A DNA stretch of 5,670 bases from an uncultured Propioniciclava sp. (GTDB taxonomy: Bacteria; Actinomycetota; Actinomycetes; Propionibacteriales; Propionibacteriaceae), in the NCBI GenBank assembly GCA_937872005.1, contig CALMPQ010000251.1, positions 1-5,670 on the forward strand, written 5' to 3'. The number at the start of each line of letters is the position of its first letter. Position 1 is the first letter of the stretch. The notes under the pieces were generated by a model, which did no database searches, had not been told where the DNA came from, and saw nothing but the letters and a program-made list of their open reading frames with translations. Positions 1 to 4,967 of this stretch are shown here, piece by piece. Position numbers and translations under genes: made by a program.

Positions 1-29
1 CGCCCCCGCCGACCGACCTGCGCCTGTAG

Positions 30-1145
30 TCAGAAGTTGCGGCGCACCGCGAGCTTGGCGAGCGCGGTGAGGCCGGCGCGGCCCTCTTCCGAGAGTTCGG
101 CCGAGGCCAGCGCGGCGAGGGCGAGGTCGAACTCGCGGCGGATCTCCTCCTCGACCGCCTCGCGGGCACCCGAGGCGTCGATCAGTTCGCGCGCGCGGGC
201 CACGCCGGCGGCGTCCAGATCGGGGTTGCCGAAGAGGGTGGCGAGCTCGGCGGCGTCCTCGTCGGTGGAGCGCCCGAAGGCTTCGGCGGCCAGCAGGGTG
301 AGCTTGCCGACGCGGAGGTCCTCGCCAGAATCCTTTCCGGTCAGCGACTCGTCACCGTAGATGCCGAGCACGTCGTCGCGGTACTGGAACGCCCGCCCGA
401 GCGGCTGCGCGAACGAGGTGAGCGCGCCGAGTTGCACGGCGTCCGCGCCGGCGATGGCGGCGCCCAGCAGCAGCGGGCGGCGGATCGTGTAGGACGCCGA
501 CTTCCACGTCACCACCGTTTTCACCAGGTCGGCGAGCTGCTCGCGGCCCTCCTCGGTGCGACTGATCGTGTACGGGTCGCGGGCCTGGGCGAGCACGTCG
601 AGGTACTGCCCGGCGGTCACCTCCGTGCGCACCGCCTCCAGGTGCGGACGCCCCCGCTCGAGTTCGTCGGTGGTGAGGCCGGAGCGGCGGAACATCTCCT
701 CGGACCACACCAGCAGCAGGTCGCCGAGCAGGATCGCGCCGGCACGCCCGAACTGCTCGGGGTCGCCGCGCCAGCCCGCCTCGCGGTGGTCGGCCTCGAA
801 CTGGCGGGGCGCCGCGGGGGCGCCGCGACGGTAGGCGGAGGCGTCCATGACGTCGTCGTGGACCAAGGCTGAGACGTGCAGCACGTCGAGGGACGCCGCC
901 GCGCGGGCCACGGCGTCCGGCAGGTCGAGGGTGTTGGCGACCGCCGCCCACGCCCACGCGCAGAACGCCGGGCGCAGCCGTTTGCCGCCGTCGGTGAACA
1001 GTCGCGCGCGCTCGATGAGGGGGGCGGTGGCGGGGTGCAGGTCATTCAGGATGGGGGCTTGGTGGTCGAGGAACGCTTCGATCGAGCGCGACACCGCCGC
1101 GCGGAAGTCGTCGGAGACGGGGGTGCCGGAATCGAGTCTGACCAC
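30..1145 (-). CDS. Trans-isoprenyl (polyprenyl/geranylgeranyl) diphosphate synthase, IdsA-like
   Basis: This 371-residue cytosolic enzyme should condense isopentenyl diphosphate onto an allylic diphosphate to make a longer trans-prenyl diphosphate for quinones, carotenoids or other lipids. Seen in the sequence: the substrate-binding GGKRLRP motif (residues 53-59), the first Asp-rich motif HDDVMD (96-101) followed by RRG (106-108), a KSAS motif (215-218), and the second Asp-rich region YRDDVLGIYGD (255-265) followed by GKDSGEDLRVGK (270-281). The second motif is DDxxG rather than DDxxD, a variant I know from actinobacterial IdsA proteins. Ser92 and Ala93, five and four residues before the first Asp motif, are small, which in this family argues against a C15-limited enzyme and for C20 or longer; the exact chain length is inference. 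The GTG start is favoured because an in-frame TAG lies 12 nt upstream (1155-1157) and a -10 hexamer sits 6 nt before it. It is divergent from metF. Confidence 0.93.
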   Translation of the reverse strand: MVRLDSGTPVSDDFRAAVSRSIEAFLDHQAPILNDLHPATAPLIERARLFTDGGKRLRPAFCAWAWAAVANTLDLPDAVARAAASLDVLHVSALVHDDVMDASAYRRGAPAAPRQFEADHREAGWRGDPEQFGRAGAILLGDLLLVWSEEMFRRSGLTTDELERGRPHLEAVRTEVTAGQYLDVLAQARDPYTISRTEEGREQLADLVKTVVTWKSASYTIRRPLLLGAAIAGADAVQLGALTSFAQPLGRAFQYRDDVLGIYGDESLTGKDSGEDLRVGKLTLLAAEAFGRSTDEDAAELATLFGNPDLDAAGVARARELIDASGAREAVEEEIRREFDLALAALASAELSEEGRAGLTALAKLAVRRNF

Positions 1146-1151
1146 GCTGCG

Positions 1152-1157
1152 AGCCTA
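1152..1157 (-). promoter_or_regulatory. Predicted -10 element (TAGGCT) of the polyprenyl synthase gene, leaderless type
   Basis: Read on the minus strand, TAGGCT fits the actinobacterial TANNNT -10 consensus and is followed by only 6 nt (CGCAGC) before the GTG start at 1145. That spacing places transcription initiation at or next to the start codon, and there is no Shine-Dalgarno sequence. The -35 region is poor; the nearest candidate is TTCAGC with a long 19-bp spacer. The position is inferred from sequence only. Confidence 0.55.
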
Positions 1158-1183
1158 CCGGTGGCGGTTGGAGGCCGCTGAAC

Positions 1184-1189
1184 TAGGGT
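1184..1189 (+). promoter_or_regulatory. Predicted -10 element (TAGGGT) of metF, leaderless type
   Basis: TAGGGT matches the TANNNT -10 consensus and lies 7 nt (TGCCGCC) before the metF ATG at 1197. No purine-rich ribosome-binding site occurs upstream, so a leaderless metF transcript starting at the ATG is the simplest reading. No good -35 box is seen at 16-18 bp; TTGGAG at 1168-1173 is only 10 bp away and is too close. With just 51 bp between the divergent genes there is no room for a SAM or cobalamin riboswitch. Confidence 0.55.
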
Positions 1190-1196
1190 TGCCGCC

Positions 1197-2084
1197 ATGC
1201 CTGAGACGATCGTGGACCGACTGCGTGATTCGGGTCGCCCGACGTTCAGCGTGGAGTTCTTCCCGCCGTCGGACGATGCCGGCGTGCAGCAGCTCATCGG
1301 CAGCGTCGATGCGCTCGGGCCGCTGGAACCGGACTGGGTCTCGGTGACCTACGGCGCGACGGGTGCGAGCCGCTACAAGACGTTCGCGGCCGTGGGAGCG
1401 ATTCGCGGCACCACCGACGCACACCTGATCGGCCACCTCACTGTGGCGGGCCAGTCGCTCGGCGAGGTCCGTCGTGCGCTGGACGCCTACGCTCGCCTGG
1501 GCGTGACGCATGTGCTCGCCCTGCGCGGCGACCCGCCCGGTGGGGGTCGGTTCGAGGCGCACCCCGACGGCTTCATCAACGCGACCGAGCTGGTGCGGTT
1601 CATCAAGGGCTACGGCGACTTCACCGTCGGCGTGGCGGCGTTCCCGAACCCGCACCCCGAAGGCTCGTCCGACCTCGACGCCCGGATCCTGCTCGCCAAG
1701 GAAGAGGCCGGGGCGGAGTTCGCCGTCACCCAGATGTTCTTCGACGCGCAGACCTACGTCGGCATGGTCGGGCGGTTCCGCGAGCTGGGCGGCACGATGC
1801 CCGTCGTGGCCGGCATCATGCCCATCACGGTGCCGACGCAGATCGAGCGGTTCGCCGGGCTGTCGGGCGCGGCGCTGCCCGACCGGGTGGTGCGGTCGCT
1901 GACGGCGGTCGCCGACGACAAGGACGCCTTCCGCGCGGCCGGCCTCGACCTGGTCACCGACCTGTGCGCCGACGTGCTCGCGGCGGGCGCCCCCGGGTTG
2001 CAGTTCTTCACCCTGAACCGGTCGACCGCGACCGCCGAGATCCTGGGCCGGTTGCGCGCCGAGGCGGTGGCTGCGGCGTCCTGA
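1197..2084 (+). CDS. metF: 5,10-methylenetetrahydrofolate reductase
   Basis: MetF reduces 5,10-methylene-THF to 5-methyl-THF, the methyl donor for methionine synthesis, in the cytosol. The 295-residue length matches bacterial MetF (E. coli has 296), so this is the catalytic TIM barrel without the eukaryotic regulatory extension. Landmarks: SVEFFPP (residues 18-24), where Glu20 corresponds to the catalytic Glu of the family; WVSVTYGATG (47-56); VLALRGDPPGG (106-116), where Asp112 is the conserved flavin/folate-site Asp; VGVAAFPNPHPEG (144-156); FAVTQMFFD (175-183); and AGIMPIT (205-211) near the usual PGIMP. FPNPHPE has Asn where most homologues have Glu (FPExHP), a mild variant. The reductant and whether flavin is tightly held cannot be read from the sequence; some mycobacterial enzymes are reported to be flavin-free, but this protein has the canonical motifs. 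It is a single-gene unit facing away from the polyprenyl synthase. Confidence 0.96.
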   Translation: MPETIVDRLRDSGRPTFSVEFFPPSDDAGVQQLIGSVDALGPLEPDWVSVTYGATGASRYKTFAAVGAIRGTTDAHLIGHLTVAGQSLGEVRRALDAYARLGVTHVLALRGDPPGGGRFEAHPDGFINATELVRFIKGYGDFTVGVAAFPNPHPEGSSDLDARILLAKEEAGAEFAVTQMFFDAQTYVGMVGRFRELGGTMPVVAGIMPITVPTQIERFAGLSGAALPDRVVRSLTAVADDKDAFRAAGLDLVTDLCADVLAAGAPGLQFFTLNRSTATAEILGRLRAEAVAAAS

Positions 2085-2103
2085 GGGTGCCGCAGGCTGG
2101 GGG

Positions 2104-2176
2104 AGTGACCACTCGATGGTCACTTTCGGCTTGGTTGCGCTCCGGCGTTGTGGGAGAGGTGCCCTCGAGTGGTCGA
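2104..2176. repeat. Extragenic inverted-repeat element after metF
   Basis: A perfect 8-bp inverted repeat, AGTGACCA (2104-2111) and TGGTCACT (2117-2124) with loop CTCGA, lies 19 bp past the metF stop. A second, overlapping pairing joins GACCACTCGA (2107-2116) to TCGAGTGGTC (2165-2174), a 10-bp perfect match. The two pairings compete for the same left arm. The first hairpin is followed by only TTC, so it would be a weak intrinsic terminator for metF. The nested layout looks like a REP-type extragenic repeat of the kind found dispersed in actinobacterial genomes, but copy number cannot be judged from one window. Confidence 0.45.
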
Positions 2177-2213
2177 TCTGCCGGGGGGTGGTGGTCAGGG
2201 AGATCTGGGTCAA

Positions 2214-2353
2214 TCAGGTGTGGCGGGCCATCTCGAAGCTCTCGCGCTCCCCCAACGTCACGGCGCGCACCCGGGAAATGCCCAGTCGGCCGCCACCGCC
2301 GCATCGTCGAGGGTGGCGGGGGTGAGCGGTACGAGCACGTCACCAGTATCCAC
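2214..2353 (-). pseudogene. Possible frameshifted relic of a small unidentified gene
   Basis: On the minus strand two adjacent segments in different frames read like protein. From a GTG at 2353 one frame gives DVLVPLTPATLDDAAVAA and runs on to about 2288. From about 2288 a second frame gives RLGISRVRAVTLGERESF and ends at TGA 2214-2216. In the second segment 22 of 24 codons end in G or C, above the local base composition. A single-base frameshift near 2285-2290 would join them into a protein of about 46 residues; LGISRVRAV is faintly helix-turn-helix-like. No family is recognised. It may equally be chance in GC-rich DNA, and it lies antisense to the upstream region of the cold-shock gene. Confidence 0.22.
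2290..2319 (+). promoter_or_regulatory. Hairpin upstream of the cold-shock-domain gene
   Basis: CCGCCACC (2290-2297) and GGTGGCGG (2312-2319) form a perfect 8-bp GC-rich stem around a 14-nt loop. It ends 53 bp before the ATG at 2373. If the transcript starts upstream of it, the hairpin would be a stable element in the 5' leader, which is where cold-shock genes often carry structure. Where transcription starts is not known, so a role is inference. Confidence 0.3.
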
Positions 2354-2359
2354 ATGTGG
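2350..2359. promoter_or_regulatory. 10-bp perfect palindrome before the cold-shock-domain gene
   Basis: CCACATGTGG is its own reverse complement and sits 13 bp before the ATG at 2373. It could be an operator half-site cluster for a dimeric regulator or a coincidence. It overlaps the position where a ribosome-binding site would lie, and no clear Shine-Dalgarno sequence is present there. Confidence 0.25.
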
Positions 2360-2372
2360 TTGAGTCGGGCCC

Positions 2373-2621
2373 ATGAGCGAGGCAGAGACCCATCGCGGCG
2401 TGGTGACGTTCTGGAAGTCCGAGAAGGGCTGGGGCGCGATCAGCAGTCATGCGCTGCCCCCGGGACGGGACGCCTTCGCGCACTTCACGGTCATCGAGGC
2501 TGAAGGTATCCGCGAGCTGGCCGCGGGCCAAGCCGTCGAGTTCAGCTTTGTCGAGGCACAGCAGGACAGTTTCGACTTCGTCGCCGAATGGGTGCGCGCC
2601 CTCGAGGATCCCGCGGGCTGA
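2373..2621 (+). CDS. Small cold-shock-domain protein, atypical
   Basis: This 82-residue protein is essentially one cold-shock (OB-fold) domain that should bind single-stranded RNA or DNA in the cytoplasm. GVVTFWKSEKGWGAIS (residues 9-24) lines up with the first strands and RNP1, and DAFAHFTVIE (33-42) with RNP2; GIRELAAGQAVEFSF (45-59) and QQDSFDFVAEWV (63-74) fit the remaining strands. Compared with CspA, RNP1 reads KGWGAI instead of KGFGFI, replacing one aromatic by Trp and another by Ala. RNP2 reads AFAHF, keeping Phe35, His37 and Phe38. The loop between the motifs (HALPPGR) is short and the C-terminus is acidic rather than basic. The start is fixed: an in-frame TGA at 2361 leaves ATG 2373 as the only upstream choice. 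No strong ribosome-binding site is seen. Such variant single-domain proteins are, from memory, common in actinobacteria; cold induction cannot be assumed. It is convergent with the HelD gene. Confidence 0.85.
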   Translation: MSEAETHRGVVTFWKSEKGWGAISSHALPPGRDAFAHFTVIEAEGIRELAAGQAVEFSFVEAQQDSFDFVAEWVRALEDPAG

Positions 2622-2638
2622 GGCCTGCTTGGCCCGAC

Positions 2639-2690
2639 GCGTGGGAAAGTAACCCATGCGTGGGATTGTCACGCGTCTCCCGAGTGACAA
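2639..2690. terminator. Tandem hairpins between convergent genes, possible bidirectional terminator
   Basis: Between the cold-shock stop (2621) and the HelD stop (2717) two hairpins follow one another. The first pairs GCGTGGG (2639-2645) with CCCATGC (2653-2659), 7 bp with one G-U pair and loop AAAGTAA. The second pairs TTGTCAC (2666-2672) with GTGACAA (2684-2690), a perfect 7-bp stem with an 11-nt loop. CCCATGCGTGGG (2653-2664) offers an alternative fold that competes with the first. No long T-tract follows on either strand, so strength as an intrinsic terminator is doubtful, but the convergent position fits shared termination. Confidence 0.35.
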
Positions 2691-2716
2691 AGGTGAGTGT
2701 CGCGCCGCTCGCCCGC

Positions 2717-4915
2717 TCAACCCTCCGGACGCCACGCGCCCGGGCCGCCGATGTCGACGGTCACCAGCAACTGGGTGGGTCGGGTCAGCGCCACGTAGAG
2801 GACGCGCACCCCGCCGGGGCTCTCGGTGACGATCTCGTCGGGGGAGACCACGACGACCGCGTCGTACTCCAGGCCCTTTGCCTCCAGCGGCGACACGAAG
2901 ATGACGCGGGCGAGGTTGGCGGGGTTCATCCGCGTGGCCAGCCGCTGCGGCAGCGCCTCGCGCAGCCCCTCCAGCCGCGAGGGAGGAGCGATGACGCCGA
3001 CGGTGCCGCCGACCGAGTCGGTGAGCCGGTCGATGATGCGCACCAGGTCGCTCACCAGCGCCGACTCGGTCGTGGTCAGCAGTTCGGGGTCGTGCCCGGT
3101 CGAGCGCACCGCGCGGGGCAGGTCGGCCTTCGGGTAGGCCACTTTCACCACCTTCGCGGCGAGGTCGAACACTTCGGCCGGCGAGCGGTAGTTCACCGAC
3201 AGCCGGAAGTCGCGGTGCGGAGCGGTGCCGATCAGGTCGCGCACGGCGCGGCCCACCTCGTCGAGGTCGGGCCACGAGCTCTGGGCGAGGTCGCCGACGA
3301 TGGTCCACGACGCCTGGGACCCGCGACGGCGCAGCATGCGCCACTGCATGGGCGTGATGTCCTGGCTCTCGTCGACGAGCAGGTGCGCGTAGGTCTCGTG
3401 CCGGTCGGAGGTCAGGTCGTGCTCGACCGTGCGGGCGAGCTTGTCGGCCGTCGTGACGAACTCCGTGACGTCGCTGCCGCCCTCGATGAACAGCGACGGC
3501 CGGGCGTCGGGGTCGACCGGCTCGGGGCCCAACACCGCCACGAGCTCGTCGAGCAGGGCGGTGTCGGCCACCGTCCAGTCGCGTTCGGCCGCGTACGACG
3601 CCACGAGCAGCGCCTGCTCGCGGTCGTCCAGCACGCCGGCGCCCACCTTCGCGACCACCCGCGGGTCGGCCAGCCGGCGCAGCACCGAGGTCGCCGACAG
3701 CGGGGGCCACCAGACGTCGACGAACTCGCGGTAGGCCGACGAGTCGGTGATCAGGTCGGGGATCGCGTCCTCGTCCACGTCGATGTCGGCGGGCACCTGG
3801 GCGACCAAGGCGGCGACCAGGGCCTTCTCCGCAGCCGAACGGCCCAGGTTGACCCGCTGGTGGGCGAGCACGCCGGAGCGAATCCGCGCGAGCTGCCCGG
3901 CGTCCAGCTTCAGCACCTCGCCCTTGACCGTCACCACCAGTGATGCGCCCGGGGCGTCCGGGTCGCCGAGGGGCAGGTTGACCAGGCGCTTGAGCACCTC
4001 GACCATGCGCAGCGAGCCCTTGACGAAGGCCGTGTCGGCGTCGTCGACCTGGTCGGACGACAGGCCGTCGAGCACGTCGCCGGCGACCTGGCCGATGGCG
4101 CGCAGGACGACCGAGTCCTCGCCGAGCGAGGGCAGCACGCGCTCGATGTAGTTCATGAACACCGGGCCGGGACCGACGACCAGGATGCCGCCCCGCTCGA
4201 AGCGTCGTCGGTTCGAGTACAGCAGGTAGGCCGCGCGGTGCAGCGCGACGACGGTCTTGCCGGTGCCGGGCCCGCCGCTGATGATCGTCACGCCGGGGTA
4301 CTCGGCGCGGATCGCCAGATCCTGCTCGGCCTGGATCGTCGCGACGATGTCCTTCATCCGCGTGCCGCGCGAGCGCGACAGGGACGCCATCAGCGCACCC
4401 TCGCCGATGATCGGCAGGTCGTCGGTGTTGGACTCGGCGTCGAGCAGGTCGTCCTCGATGCCGATGACGCGGTCGTTGCGGCAGCGCAACACGCGGCGGC
4501 GCACGACGTCCATCGGCTGCTGCGGGGTGGCGCGGTAGAACGGCTCGGCCGCGCGGGCACGCCAGTCGATCACCAGCGGCTCGTACTCGTCGTCACGCAC
4601 CCCGATGCGCCCGATGTACCGGATCTCGCGCTCGTCGGGCTCCTCGAGGTCGAGGCGCCCGAAGACCAGACCCTCGTGCTCGGCGTCGAGCACGGCCAGG
4701 CGCTTCGCGGCCTGGAAGGTGAAGGCGTCGCGCTCGAAGAGGGCGGTGCCGTCCTCCTCGCGCATCCACGTCTGCCGGTCGGACTGGAAGATCTGTTGGC
4801 CGGTCGCCGCGGCACTGCGTGCCGACTGGGTGGCCTCGTCGAGGCGCGCGTACACGGCATCCACGTGGGCCTGTTCATGGGCCAACTCGTGGGCGAGCAG
4901 TTCAGGATCGTTCAA
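2717..4915 (-). CDS. helD: HelD-type SF1 ATPase, RNA polymerase recycling/rescue factor
   Basis: HelD proteins are UvrD-like ATPases that bind RNA polymerase, push into its primary and main channels, and free stalled or inactive enzyme. The 732-residue length is close to mycobacterial (class II) HelD. Order of parts: an N-terminal helical region (about 1-90) with ELAHEQAHVDAVYARLDE, as in the coiled-coil arm that enters the secondary channel; Walker A GGPGTGKT (214-221); a long family-specific insertion (about 260-500) including the acidic DIDVDEDAIPDL (377-388) and DVWWPPL (400-406), as in the channel-probing arm; Walker B VDESQD (514-519); VGDLAQS (540-546); NYRS (575-578); SPLEAKGLEYD (675-685); and VALTRPT (708-714). 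All ATPase motifs look intact. Related actinobacterial proteins (HelR) give rifampicin tolerance; no clear inverted repeat like the rifamycin-associated element is visible upstream. The TTG start keeps the conserved N-terminus. The gene upstream ends 52 bp away on the same strand, so co-transcription is possible. Confidence 0.92.
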   Translation of the reverse strand: MNDPELLAHELAHEQAHVDAVYARLDEATQSARSAAATGQQIFQSDRQTWMREEDGTALFERDAFTFQAAKRLAVLDAEHEGLVFGRLDLEEPDEREIRYIGRIGVRDDEYEPLVIDWRARAAEPFYRATPQQPMDVVRRRVLRCRNDRVIGIEDDLLDAESNTDDLPIIGEGALMASLSRSRGTRMKDIVATIQAEQDLAIRAEYPGVTIISGGPGTGKTVVALHRAAYLLYSNRRRFERGGILVVGPGPVFMNYIERVLPSLGEDSVVLRAIGQVAGDVLDGLSSDQVDDADTAFVKGSLRMVEVLKRLVNLPLGDPDAPGASLVVTVKGEVLKLDAGQLARIRSGVLAHQRVNLGRSAAEKALVAALVAQVPADIDVDEDAIPDLITDSSAYREFVDVWWPPLSATSVLRRLADPRVVAKVGAGVLDDREQALLVASYAAERDWTVADTALLDELVAVLGPEPVDPDARPSLFIEGGSDVTEFVTTADKLARTVEHDLTSDRHETYAHLLVDESQDITPMQWRMLRRRGSQASWTIVGDLAQSSWPDLDEVGRAVRDLIGTAPHRDFRLSVNYRSPAEVFDLAAKVVKVAYPKADLPRAVRSTGHDPELLTTTESALVSDLVRIIDRLTDSVGGTVGVIAPPSRLEGLREALPQRLATRMNPANLARVIFVSPLEAKGLEYDAVVVVSPDEIVTESPGGVRVLYVALTRPTQLLVTVDIGGPGAWRPEG

Positions 4916-4924
4916 GGTGGAGTG

Positions 4925-4929
4925 TCCCT
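4925..4929 (-). promoter_or_regulatory. Ribosome-binding site supporting the TTG start of helD
   Basis: On the minus strand AGGGA lies 9 nt before TTG at 4915. No ATG or GTG occurs in this frame between the TTG and the end of the preceding gene, while the next in-frame GTG (4864) would remove half of the conserved N-terminal helix. TTG is therefore the best start. Confidence 0.5.
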
Positions 4930-4967
4930 GTCTGTTTTCGACCAGAGACCAACTGTACTCCTCACGA

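Noticed and set aside
1..29. Plus-strand frame ending in TAG at 27-29 (PPPTDLRL then stop), which might be the C-terminus of a convergent gene.
   Set aside because: Only nine codons are visible and proline-rich reading is expected from C-rich DNA, so it cannot be supported without the sequence to the left.
1146..1196. Riboswitch (SAM or cobalamin) controlling metF.
   Set aside because: The gap is only 51 bp and the likely transcript starts at the ATG, so there is no room for an aptamer.
1155..2213. Open minus-strand frame, 352 codons, across metF.
   Set aside because: It is fully antisense to metF, which has unmistakable motifs. The peptide is typical antisense sequence of a GC-rich gene.
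2116..2325. Plus-strand frame of 69 codons starting at an ATG in the metF-csp gap.
   Set aside because: The ATG lies inside the 2104-2124 hairpin, no ribosome-binding site precedes it, and the end is a run of Pro/Arg from GC-rich DNA.
2340..3710. Long open minus-strand frame, 456 codons, overlapping helD and the cold-shock gene.
   Set aside because: It is out of frame with helD and Arg/Ala/Gly/Pro-rich, with no motifs: a shadow of the real gene.
2588..3943. Long open frame on the plus strand, 451 codons.
   Set aside because: It is antisense to helD. Its composition (rich in His, Arg, Gly, Gln, Val) is the mirror of high-GC codons, and no domain is recognisable.
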